Below the pieces are notes generated by a model, which ran no database searches, was not told the origin of the DNA, and saw nothing but the letters and a program-made list of their open reading frames with translations. Both the position numbers and the translations under genes were made by a program. A stretch of 64,000 nt of DNA. Source: Gilliamella sp. ESL0405 (GTDB lineage: Bacteria > Pseudomonadota > Gammaproteobacteria > Enterobacterales > Orbaceae). The stretch is taken from NCBI RefSeq assembly GCF_019469205.1, contig NZ_CP048265.1, positions 1,922,001 through 1,986,000 of the forward strand, in the 5' to 3' direction. This document shows, piece by piece, positions 55,892 to 64,000 of this stretch. Every line of letters begins with the position of its first letter. The stretch's first letter is position 1.

Positions 55892-57826
55892 ATGTTCCAA
55901 AATAATCCCCTACTTGCAAAGTTAAAACAAGAACTGCATCAACAAACTCCCCGTGTGGAAGGAATCGTTAGAGCCAATGAAAAAGGATTTGGTTTCTTAG
56001 ATGTTGATAATAAAACCAGCTATTTTATCACTGTAGCAAAAATGAAAACCGTTTGTAACGGTGATAAGGTATCCGGTACGATCATCAGTTATGATGATAA
56101 AGAATCTTTTGAACCAGAAACGTTAATCGAAAGTTCACTACAAAGATTTATTGGTAAAATTGGGTTTCAAGACAAGGTCATGGTCATCTATCCTGAAAAT
56201 ATGCCTGCCAATTTCGCCATACGCTGTAAAATTAATAAAAAAGTGAGTGAAAGTCTAACCGAAGGGGATTGGGTTGTTGCTACACTGACTTCACATCCAT
56301 TAGAGGAAGATAAGCGCTACTTTTTTGCTGAGGTCACTCAATTTATTGCTAGCAGCACCTCTAAATATCTATTGTGGTTGAAAACTTTAGCCCGTTATGC
56401 TTTAGAAGCACAAGCACCACAAGAAGACAATTTATCGATCACCGATAGTGAGCTGGAAAATCGACAAGATTTAACTGATATCGACTTTTTCACCATTGAT
56501 AGTGAAGATACCCAAGATATGGATGATGCCATTGCCGTTGAAACAGATGAAAATGGCAATTATCAACTCTATGTCGCTATCGCCGATCCGACTGCCTATA
56601 TTTTACCTGACAGTCATATCGATAATATCGCCAAAGAGCGAAACTTTACCACTTATTTGCCCGATTTTAATATTCCGATGCTGCCTAAAGCGTTGGCCGA
56701 TGATCTGTGCTCTTTAAAAGCAAATCAAAAACGCCCTGCTATGGTATGCAAAATAACTATCGATCAGCATGGTGATATTGCGCCGAATAAAGTGATGTTT
56801 ATACCAGCATGGATTGAATCAAAAGCCAAACTTTCTTATCACAATGTTTCTGACTTTTTAGAAAACGCTAACCAACTGGCAACTGATAATCAAAATATTG
56901 TCGATCAACTTAAATTATTATCCAATCTGGCTTCAATCCGAATAAATTGGCGTCAGCAAAATGCACTGGTGTTTAAAGACAGCAACGATTATCGATTTGT
57001 GCTTGATGAGGAACGGCAAGTTAAAGCAATTATTAAAGAGCCTCGCCGTACAGCTAATCGTCTTGTTGAAGAGATGATGATTTTGGCTAATCAAGCGTTA
57101 ACGATGCAACTAAAAGACAAAGTCGGTTTTGGTATTTTTAATATCCACCTTGGGTTTGACAATAAATTTATTGAACAAATTTTAAAAGTATTGAACGACA
57201 ATGGCATTACTGAATTTGACAAAGAGTCGTTACTCTCTTTTGAAGGTTATGTAAAACTGCGTCGCATGACTGAAGATAATAATTTCCTTGCCACACGGTT
57301 ACGTAAGTTCCAAACCCCTGCTGACTTTTCAATTACCCCTCAACCGCATTATGGTTTAGGATTCGAAGCTTACGCAACATGGACTTCACCTATACGTAAA
57401 TATGGCGATATGATTAACCACCGGTTGATTAAAGCTTATTTGCTTTCACAACCGCTTAACAAACCGGATAATGATCAATTAAAACTCATGAGTGATCGCC
57501 GTAAAATGCTTCGCTACGCTGAACGTGATATCGCTGATAATCTTTATGCTCAATATCTATCGGACAAAATTGGGCAAACTTTTGAAGCTGAAATAATTGA
57601 CATTAATCGTGGCGGTATAAGAGTACGAATGAGTGATATTGGTGCTTTTGCCTTCGTGCCTATTTCGATGATTCACCCGGTGCGTGAAGAGATAGTTTCA
57701 ATACCGGAAGATGGTATCATCAAAATTAACGATCAAGTTTGTTATAAACTTGCTGATTCGGTGCAAATTGTTATTCATCAAATAAAAGGCGAAAACCAAT
57801 CAATTATTGCCAAATTAGTTAAATAA
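55892..57826 (+). CDS. rnb: Ribonuclease II
   Basis: Processive 3'-5' exoribonuclease, 644 residues. N-terminal cold-shock domains precede the RNB catalytic core with metal-binding aspartates in FTIDSEDTQDMDDAI, then conserved YLPDFNIPMLPKAL and ATWTSPIRKYGDMINHR, and a C-terminal S1 domain. The frame is open from 55817, but the ATG at 55892 is used because MFQNNPLLAKLKQELH aligns exactly with E. coli RNase II and the extension covers the promoter. A T-tailed hairpin follows. Confidence 0.96.
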   Translation: MFQNNPLLAKLKQELHQQTPRVEGIVRANEKGFGFLDVDNKTSYFITVAKMKTVCNGDKVSGTIISYDDKESFEPETLIESSLQRFIGKIGFQDKVMVIYPENMPANFAIRCKINKKVSESLTEGDWVVATLTSHPLEEDKRYFFAEVTQFIASSTSKYLLWLKTLARYALEAQAPQEDNLSITDSELENRQDLTDIDFFTIDSEDTQDMDDAIAVETDENGNYQLYVAIADPTAYILPDSHIDNIAKERNFTTYLPDFNIPMLPKALADDLCSLKANQKRPAMVCKITIDQHGDIAPNKVMFIPAWIESKAKLSYHNVSDFLENANQLATDNQNIVDQLKLLSNLASIRINWRQQNALVFKDSNDYRFVLDEERQVKAIIKEPRRTANRLVEEMMILANQALTMQLKDKVGFGIFNIHLGFDNKFIEQILKVLNDNGITEFDKESLLSFEGYVKLRRMTEDNNFLATRLRKFQTPADFSITPQPHYGLGFEAYATWTSPIRKYGDMINHRLIKAYLLSQPLNKPDNDQLKLMSDRRKMLRYAERDIADNLYAQYLSDKIGQTFEAEIIDINRGGIRVRMSDIGAFAFVPISMIHPVREEIVSIPEDGIIKINDQVCYKLADSVQIVIHQIKGENQSIIAKLVK

Positions 57827-57834
57827 AAAAACAT

Positions 57835-57880
57835 AAGATAGTTAATCGGAATTAATGGATTAATTATCTTTATTTTTTTC
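57835..57880 (+). terminator. Rho-independent terminator after rnb
   Basis: AAGATAGTTAAT pairs with ATTAATTATCTT (one G-T wobble) around a 12-base loop and runs into TATTTTTTT, nine bases after the stop. Confidence 0.75.
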
Positions 57881-58001
57881 TAACATAAGTGAGTAAACTA
57901 TAAATAAAAATTGATGATATTTTTAATCATTAACCCTTTTTTTTATTAATAATATCTGATATCTTTCATGCTTAATTTGACTAGCTACTGTGAGGAACAA
58001 T

Positions 58002-58244
58002 ATGATGTCAATTCACGGACATGAAGTTTTACAAATGATGAACGGTAATGATTATACCGAATCTTCTTTATTAAAAGCGATTGTTGAAAAATTTGGCGCT
58101 GATGCTAAATTTCATACCTGCTCAGAAACTGACATGAACGCACAGCAACTTATCGAATTTCTAAAACAGAAAGGCAAATTTAAACCTGCCAACATTCAAC
58201 AAACTGCATTCACAGTCAATACTGATAAAATATGCCGACATTAG
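58002..58244 (+). CDS. yecH: YecH-family small metal-binding protein
   Basis: An 80-residue protein of the YecH family (function unknown). It matches E. coli YecH at SIHGHEVLQMM, FGADAKFHTCSETDM, LIEFLKQKGKF and the terminal DKICRH. The conserved His and Cys residues (HGHE, FHTC, CRH) suggest metal binding. The ATG at 58002 is five bases after GAGGA; an upstream in-frame GTG is not needed. Monocistronic. Confidence 0.9.
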   Translation: MMSIHGHEVLQMMNGNDYTESSLLKAIVEKFGADAKFHTCSETDMNAQQLIEFLKQKGKFKPANIQQTAFTVNTDKICRH

Positions 58245-58421
58245 TAATTTAAATACCCAATTATAATTAATCTGTTTTTTATATATAAATTTAATTTAAT
58301 CATTTAGTGTATTTAAGAAGAATATGAGTATATAATTTTCCGCTGCTATGATACAAGTCAATGTGGCAAGGTGAAATACCTTGAAATTACAACTCAAGAA
58401 TATGTTCATGGAATTTGATAT

Positions 58422-59090
58422 ATGAAAATAAGTAATATCCTTACATGCGCCATTGTTTCTATTCTTGTCGCAGGTTGTGCTAACAATAATCTCTCGCCAA
58501 CCAATACCGTTAAAGGGAAAACCTCAGCAACAGAACAATTGCTTTTACTCAGGCATCAAACTGAATCTAATAATGACTACGTTGTAACTGCGAAAAACCA
58601 ATTACATCAAATGTTGGGTAATAAATATTTTAATAATTATGTGATTAAGCATGGTTTATTAAACTGTGCCAGTGATACCAACCAATCGTCTTGTGTGTTG
58701 AGCTTTTATCTTAACCATTATTATAAATTAAAATATGACGCCCAACTCAAGAAAGTCATTGAAGAGAGTCAAGCTCAACAAAATATTGAACTAAGCAAAA
58801 TTAAAGCCAGCCCGACCAATATTAACAATTATTGCCAAAGATCAGCTGATTTTACCTTAGCAATTTATGCCAAAGATAAATCAAAAATAGCAAATTATTA
58901 TCAACCATTGTTCAAAATGACTGAACAAGACGTCTCAACATTGCAAAATAAAATTCTTAAAGATAACTATTCACAATTTTTAATCAGTGAAAATCCAACC
59001 ATTCTTCAAGAAATAAAGGCTGACTATGTTGAAAAATGCTTAAGTGATCCTGAAAGTAACATTATTAACTATTTTAATATTTTTAGATAA
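58422..59090 (+). CDS. Unknown lipoprotein directly upstream of opgG
   Basis: I do not recognise this 222-residue protein. It has a signal peptide and lipobox LVAGC (Cys19), a polar linker, and a mostly helical, K/N/Q-rich body with five further cysteines (LLNCASD, SSCVL, YCQRS, KCLSD and the acylated one). It is not related to the lipoproteins at 4677-7825 by pattern. The stop lies 18 bases before opgG on the same strand, so it may be co-transcribed with opgGH and act in the periplasm alongside glucan synthesis; this is inference from position only. Confidence 0.8.
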   Translation: MKISNILTCAIVSILVAGCANNNLSPTNTVKGKTSATEQLLLLRHQTESNNDYVVTAKNQLHQMLGNKYFNNYVIKHGLLNCASDTNQSSCVLSFYLNHYYKLKYDAQLKKVIEESQAQQNIELSKIKASPTNINNYCQRSADFTLAIYAKDKSKIANYYQPLFKMTEQDVSTLQNKILKDNYSQFLISENPTILQEIKADYVEKCLSDPESNIINYFNIFR

Positions 59091-59108
59091 TACTAATGCG
59101 AGTCTTTT

Positions 59109-60671
59109 ATGTACAATTTATTTTCAATTAGTCAATATAGTAAAAAATTAACTTGCAAACTCCTATTTGTGGCTTCTGTGACTTGCGTGAGTTTTTCTGC
59201 GTTAGCTTTTTCGTTCGATGACGTCGCTGAAAAAGCAGAGAATTTATCAAAAAAAGATTACGTCCAACCTTCGAAAAATATACCGAGTGAATTAGCCTCT
59301 TTACAATTTGCCGATTATCAGAAAATATTATTCAACCATGATAAAGCTTATTGGAACGACCATAAAAGCCGGTTTAAATTAGAGTTCTACCATGAAGGTA
59401 TGTACTTTGACGTACCTGTTAAAATCAATGAAATAGTTAATAATGAAGTACATGAAATCCAGTATGATCCTAGCTACTTTGATTTAAGCCAACTCAAATT
59501 AGATAAGATTGAAAACAAACATCTTGGTTTTGCCGGATTTAAAGTTCACTACCCAATTAATTCACCAACTAAAACCGATGACGAAATTTTTACAGCGCTT
59601 GGCGGTTCGTATTTCCGTGCGGTCGGTAAAGATCAACGCTATGGACTTTCGGCGCGTGGTTTAGCCATTGACACGGGTGAAATGTCTGGCGAAGAGTTTC
59701 CTCGCTTTAAAGAGTATTGGATCGAAAGACCCGAAGCCAATCAAAAGCATCTGGTAATTTATGCCCTTCTTGATTCACCTCGAGTGACAGGCGCATATAA
59801 AATCGTACTCGTCCCGAGTATTGATACAACGGTGACGGTTGAAGCAAAAATATTTTTCCGTGATTCGGTAAAAAAATTGGGTATCGCACCACTTACCAGC
59901 ATGTTCTTATTTGGACCAAACCAACCATCGCCACTCTTAAATTATCGTCCTGCAATGCATGATTCGAATGGTTTATCGATTTTGGCGAATAATAATGAAT
60001 GGATTTGGCGACCATTAAATAACCCGAAACGATTATCTTTTTCATCATACAGTTTAGAAAATCCTAAAGCATTTGGTTTAATTCAACGTGATAAAGGTTT
60101 TGAAGACTATCAAGATCTTGATGATCACTACGAAAAACGTCCTAGTGTCTGGGTTGAAACGCTCAACAATTGGGAAAAAGGCCGGGTAGAATTGGTCGAA
60201 ATTCCAACTGCTGATGAGACTAACGACAATATTGTCGCTTTTTGGGTACCTCAAAAAGAGTATAAATCGGGAGATAGCTTATCGTTTAAATATCGTTTAC
60301 ATTATACGTTAAATGAGCTCAAGCGTTATCCTGATAATGTCGCAAGAGCAACCAGCACACGCTTATCACTTGGGGATATTAAACAAGCTAATTTAATTCG
60401 TAAACTCGACGGATCTAATGCCTATGTTATTGATTTTGAGGGGCCTGAGTTATCCGATAAAGTGCCAGTTAAAGTGATTTCAAGCATTAACAACGGCTCA
60501 ATTGTAAGCAGTGATGTCCAATATAATTCGGTTACCAAAGGATGGCGTGTAATTGTGCGGTTTAATGTTGATGACAGTAAAAAAGCAACCGATATCCGTA
60601 TTCAATTAGCATCACAAGCAACAAATGAGGTCTTATCTGAAACTTGGAGCGGGCAATACCCTGCACAATAA
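59109..60671 (+). CDS. opgG: OpgG (MdoG), periplasmic glucan biosynthesis protein
   Basis: Periplasmic protein needed for backbone formation/branching of osmoregulated periplasmic glucans. A signal peptide ends near SALAFS; the mature start SFDDVAEKAENLSKKDY parallels E. coli OpgG. Long blocks are conserved, such as FNHDKAYWND, GLSARGLAIDTGEMSGEEFP, MFLFGPNQPSP, NGEWIWRPLNNP-type and VELVEIPTADETNDNIVA. At 520 residues it is full length. opgH begins 20 bases downstream. Confidence 0.96.
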   Translation: MYNLFSISQYSKKLTCKLLFVASVTCVSFSALAFSFDDVAEKAENLSKKDYVQPSKNIPSELASLQFADYQKILFNHDKAYWNDHKSRFKLEFYHEGMYFDVPVKINEIVNNEVHEIQYDPSYFDLSQLKLDKIENKHLGFAGFKVHYPINSPTKTDDEIFTALGGSYFRAVGKDQRYGLSARGLAIDTGEMSGEEFPRFKEYWIERPEANQKHLVIYALLDSPRVTGAYKIVLVPSIDTTVTVEAKIFFRDSVKKLGIAPLTSMFLFGPNQPSPLLNYRPAMHDSNGLSILANNNEWIWRPLNNPKRLSFSSYSLENPKAFGLIQRDKGFEDYQDLDDHYEKRPSVWVETLNNWEKGRVELVEIPTADETNDNIVAFWVPQKEYKSGDSLSFKYRLHYTLNELKRYPDNVARATSTRLSLGDIKQANLIRKLDGSNAYVIDFEGPELSDKVPVKVISSINNGSIVSSDVQYNSVTKGWRVIVRFNVDDSKKATDIRIQLASQATNEVLSETWSGQYPAQ

Positions 60672-60691
60672 TTATAATAATTTAAAAAAAT

Positions 60692-63052
60692 ATGAAAAAA
60701 GATTACTTTAAGAATCTACCTGACGCCGACAATTGGCGTCAGACATCTGAAAACAATATTCCACCAACTGACGATGTTGAATTTATTAAGTACCGTCTGG
60801 ATCAAGTTGGTGACACTTCAGCTTTTATTGATGAAAGAAAGCAGCAGCCTAGTTACCCTAAAGTTGAGCGAGTTTCAATCCAACCTCAAAAATGGAATGA
60901 GCGTTTTAAAGCCAAATCAAAACTTGGCATTAATATTATGGCGTTAATCCGTCGCTTTATCATGTTTGCCCTTATTGTGACACAAACTTACTATGGCACG
61001 GTTTACTTATCTTCATTACTACCTTATCAAAGCTGGCAAAAAATTAATTTTATGGCTAACTGGGATATCAACCCGGAGCTTGCCATTTACAGCATTATAC
61101 CTTACATCATTCAAGGATTTATAATTGGCCTGTTTGCCATTTTATTTTGCTGGATATCTATCGGGTTTTGGACTAGCATAATGGGCTTAATCCTAGCTGT
61201 GATAAGAAAAGATCGTTATACCATTCCAATTCCCCAAAACCCAGCCGAGCACATTAATTCTAATCATCGTACCGCATTGGTGATGCCGATTTGTAATGAA
61301 GATGTTGCTCGAGTTTTTGCTGGTCTACAAGCTACTTATCAATCGCTAGCCGAAACCGGACATGCGAGCTGTTGTGACTTTTATATTTTAAGTGATACTA
61401 ACGATCCGGATCTCTATGTCAACGAGTTAAAAGCATGGACGCAGTTCAATGCACAAAAGCAAGATGACGGGTGTAACATCTACTATCGTCACCGTAAACG
61501 CCGTGTGAAACGCAAAAGTGGCAATATCGATGATTTTTGCCGTCGCTGGGGACATCTTTATGAATATATGATGATCCTCGATGCAGACAGCATAATGACC
61601 GGCGATTGTATTTTAAAAATGATCGCCATGATGGAGATAACACCAAAAGCCGGGATTTTACAATCACCACCAAAATCGGTCAGAATGACAACGCTTTATG
61701 GTCGTATTCAGCAATTTGCTAACCAGATCTACAGCGATATTTTCTGTTCTGGTACACACTTTTGGCAATTAAGTGAAGCGCAGTATTGGGGTCATAATGC
61801 GATGATCCGCTTAAAACCTTTTATTGAGCACTGCATTTTATCACCAATCCAAAAACGCAAAGGCCCAATACACATATTGTCACATGATCTGGTTGAAGCA
61901 ACCTTAATGCGACGTGCCGGCTATGGTGTTTGGATCGCTTACAATATTAACGGTAGTTATGAAGAACTACCCGGCAATATGATAGAAGATCTCAAACGTG
62001 ATAATCGCTGGTGTATGGGAAACTTAATTAACCTAAGATTAATTTTTAAAAGTGGTATCAAACTGACGCATCGCGTGATGTTTATAACCAGTGGCATGGC
62101 TTATATCTCGTCACTACTGTGGTTAGTGTTTTTAATATTTTCTACCCTTTTATTGCTGGTATTTAATATTTCTGAACCCCAGTATTTTTTCCAATCGAAT
62201 CAGTTTTATCCTACTTGGCCTCGGTGGAATGAACAATTAGCGATACAGCTTTTATCGACAACAATGGTATTACTGTTTGCACCTAAATTTTTTAGTTACG
62301 GCATTATTATCGCCAGAACAGGGGCAAAAGATGTCGGTGGCATTTTCAAATTAACCTTATCAATACTGATCGAAATGCTTTGGTCGATGATTCTTGCGCC
62401 TATTCGCATGATTTTCCATAGTAAATTTGTATTAAAAGCATGGCTTGGCAGCAAAATACAGTGGAAATCGCCTTCACGAAATGATGATGCGTTAACATGG
62501 GGTGAATCATTCTATTTCTGCTGGCCACTATCACTATTAGGCATCGTTTGGCTTGCAATTATTATTTGGTTAAATCCGCAATTTACTTATTGGTATATCG
62601 CCATACTTATACCACTAACTATTTCGCCGTTAGTCATTCGAGTATCGGGATTATCAAGTTTAGGAATAAAAGCCAAAAAGGCAGGACTATTTTTAACACC
62701 GGAAGAAACTCATCCGGCAAAAGCAGTGCGTTTAACTGGCGAATATTTAGTCCAAACTCGAGCTGCTTTTGTCGAGCATGGTTTTGTTATGGCGCTTGTC
62801 GATCCTGTTTATAATGCGCTTACTTGCGCATTGTCGACATCAAGGCACTTACCTAATAGCAAAAATCAACAAAAACGCGCCGAACTTATCGAGCACTATC
62901 AACAAGTTGATTTAGAAAAAATAAGTCAAGAACAGCAATTAATGATTTTAGAAGATCCTATTATACTTTCTGCACTACATCGCCATATTTGGCTACAACA
63001 AGAAAAATACGACAATTTGTTCACATTGTGGCAAAATGAACGCCAACAATAA
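60692..63052 (+). CDS. opgH: OpgH (MdoH), glucan glucosyltransferase
   Basis: Inner-membrane family 2 glycosyltransferase that polymerises glucose from UDP-glucose into the periplasmic glucan backbone. The cytosolic domain has TALVMPICNED (about 194-204), the DxD motif LDADS (297-300) and the acceptor motif RDNRW (436-440), flanked by two N-terminal and about six C-terminal membrane helices. At 786 residues it is about 60 shorter than E. coli OpgH, mainly at the N terminus, which in E. coli interacts with FtsZ. No clear Shine-Dalgarno lies in the 20-base gap after opgG. Confidence 0.95.
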   Translation: MKKDYFKNLPDADNWRQTSENNIPPTDDVEFIKYRLDQVGDTSAFIDERKQQPSYPKVERVSIQPQKWNERFKAKSKLGINIMALIRRFIMFALIVTQTYYGTVYLSSLLPYQSWQKINFMANWDINPELAIYSIIPYIIQGFIIGLFAILFCWISIGFWTSIMGLILAVIRKDRYTIPIPQNPAEHINSNHRTALVMPICNEDVARVFAGLQATYQSLAETGHASCCDFYILSDTNDPDLYVNELKAWTQFNAQKQDDGCNIYYRHRKRRVKRKSGNIDDFCRRWGHLYEYMMILDADSIMTGDCILKMIAMMEITPKAGILQSPPKSVRMTTLYGRIQQFANQIYSDIFCSGTHFWQLSEAQYWGHNAMIRLKPFIEHCILSPIQKRKGPIHILSHDLVEATLMRRAGYGVWIAYNINGSYEELPGNMIEDLKRDNRWCMGNLINLRLIFKSGIKLTHRVMFITSGMAYISSLLWLVFLIFSTLLLLVFNISEPQYFFQSNQFYPTWPRWNEQLAIQLLSTTMVLLFAPKFFSYGIIIARTGAKDVGGIFKLTLSILIEMLWSMILAPIRMIFHSKFVLKAWLGSKIQWKSPSRNDDALTWGESFYFCWPLSLLGIVWLAIIIWLNPQFTYWYIAILIPLTISPLVIRVSGLSSLGIKAKKAGLFLTPEETHPAKAVRLTGEYLVQTRAAFVEHGFVMALVDPVYNALTCALSTSRHLPNSKNQQKRAELIEHYQQVDLEKISQEQQLMILEDPIILSALHRHIWLQQEKYDNLFTLWQNERQQ

Positions 63053-63090
63053 GAGATAGGGTGAGTAACACCCTATTTCTCTTCTTTTTT
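63052..63090 (+). terminator. Rho-independent terminator of opgGH
   Basis: TAGGGTG pairs with CACCCTA around a 5-base loop and is extended by AGAGA with TTTCT. CTTCTTTTTT follows. The stem starts at the opgH stop codon. Confidence 0.92.
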
Positions 63091-63120
63091 AGTAACTGAT
63101 CAATTCCATGGATATTTTTT

Positions 63121-64000
63121 ATGACTTGGCAACCTACTGCATCTATAAATAATTTACTTAAGCGAGCTAAAATTGTTTCTCAAATAAGACAATTTTTTAC
63201 CGATCGCTGTATATTAGAAGTTGAAACACCGATTTTAAGTCAATATGCAGTAACAGATGTTCATTTAAGTTCTTTTCATACACAATATTTAAAACCTGGG
63301 GAAGATGAAGGGCAACAAGGGCGTAAGATGTCATTAATTACTAGCCCTGAGTACCATATGAAACGCCTACTAGCTGCTGGTAGTGGACCGATTTATCAGC
63401 TGGTTAAATGTTTTCGTAACCATGAAGAAATTAGCCGAATTCATAATCCGGAATTCACTATGCTTGAATGGTATCGAATTCAGTTTGATATGATGCAAAT
63501 GATCAATGAAGTTGATGATCTGCTACAAACAGTTTTAGATTGTGAACCGGCTGAACGAATTAGCTACCAAAAAGTTTTTCAACGTCATCTTAACATCGAT
63601 CCGTTAGAAGCTGACCATGCAACTTTAGTTAATGCGCTGACTCAACTCAATGTTGAAATTGATGCTAATAATTTTGACAGAGATACACTACTACAATGCT
63701 TGTTCTCCTTCGGGATTGAACCTCACATTGGTCAAGATAAGCCTGTTGCAGTGTTTAATTTCCCTGCATCACAAGCGGCACTTGCCGCCATTAGTTCAGA
63801 AGATCATCGTGTAGCCAGCCGTTTTGAGTTTTACTACAAAGGGGTCGAACTTGCTAACGGCTTTAAAGAGCTGACAAATCCACAAGAACAAAGAATGCGT
63901 TTTGAGCAAAACAACATTGATCGTGCTAATCAAAATTTACCACCTCAAAATATTGATATTGAACTACTAGCGGCCATGGAATCAGGTCTACCTGATTGTG
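63121..64000 (+). CDS. epmA: EpmA (PoxA/GenX), EF-P lysyltransferase, 3' end outside window
   Basis: A truncated class II lysyl-tRNA synthetase paralogue that attaches (R)-beta-lysine to a lysine of elongation factor P. The frame is open from the ATG at 63121 to the window end (293 codons). It lacks the anticodon-binding domain and starts near motif 1 ([23 protein letters not shown]). Motif 2 region [19 protein letters not shown] [12 protein letters not shown] and [12 protein letters not shown] follow E. coli EpmA closely. About 30 residues including motif 3 lie beyond the edge. Confidence 0.95.
   Translation, partial: MTWQPTASINNLLKRAKIVSQIRQFFTDRCILEVETPILSQYAVTDVHLSSFHTQYLKPGEDEGQQGRKMSLITSPEYHMKRLLAAGSGPIYQLVKCFRNHEEISRIHNPEFTMLEWYRIQFDMMQMINEVDDLLQTVLDCEPAERISYQKVFQRHLNIDPLEADHATLVNALTQLNVEIDANNFDRDTLLQCLFSFGIEPHIGQDKPVAVFNFPASQAALAAISSEDHRVASRFEFYYKGVELANGFKELTNPQEQRMRFEQNNIDRANQNLPPQNIDIELLAAMESGLPDC

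Noticed and set aside
58367-58383. CAAGGT/ACCTTG hairpin before the lipoprotein at 58422
   Set aside because: Six base pairs with no T tract and no leader ORF; within chance expectation.

Overview
The window reads as the chromosome of an AT-rich gammaproteobacterium (roughly two thirds A+T by eye) whose proteins resemble those of enteric bacteria throughout. Markers are TrpGD and TrpCF fusions, an intact ilvGMEDA operon, a metY-rimP-nusA-infB-rbfA-truB block, BtsSR with BtsT, OpgGH and EpmA. High AT content, enteric-like proteins and reshuffled synteny would fit Orbales (for example Gilliamella-type bee-gut symbionts); this is inference, since no rRNA gene is present. I saw no phage, insertion sequence, integron or CRISPR array.

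Layout. 1-3075: end of lapB, then ycfH and roxA. 3331-4626: an MFS carboxylate/sugar-acid transporter. 4677-7825: three paralogous small lipoproteins around a yghA-type dehydrogenase. 7976-14880: the ilv operon with leader peptide ilvL, an attenuator, and ilvG, ilvM, ilvE, ilvD and ilvA. 14932-19534: ygjR, an LDH-like dehydrogenase and a type Va autotransporter. 19659-23363: a Fur-box-controlled sitABCD-type metal importer with a possible 19-codon leader ORF. 23435-26704: dnaB, truA and usg; 26883: a LacI-family regulator. 27973-34288: the metY operon on the minus strand, headed by initiator tRNA-fMet. 34496-41354: trpLE(GD)(CF)BA with a recognisable TrpR operator, leader peptide and attenuator. 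41733-43855: qmcA, ybbJ and a secreted protein built from two repeats. 44188-51335: pyruvate transporter btsT, its sensor/regulator btsSR and bglX, with a candidate BtsR operator upstream of btsT. 51566-52991: yajQ and dapD. 53209-54976: four minor pseudopilin genes. 55003-58244: ybfF, rnb and yecH. 58422-63052: an unknown lipoprotein followed by opgG and opgH. 63121-64000: start of epmA, cut by the window edge.

Two branched-chain/aromatic amino-acid operons carry classical ribosome-mediated attenuators readable base by base. Carbon and metal uptake are represented by the BtsSR/BtsT and Sit modules. Cell-envelope functions are LapB, OpgGH, the autotransporter, pseudopilins and several lipoproteins. 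Possible novelty lies in the lipoprotein paralogue cluster, the tandem-repeat secreted protein, a 45-bp dispersed repeat that carries a sigma70-like promoter in the same orientation each time, and the small ORF before sitA.
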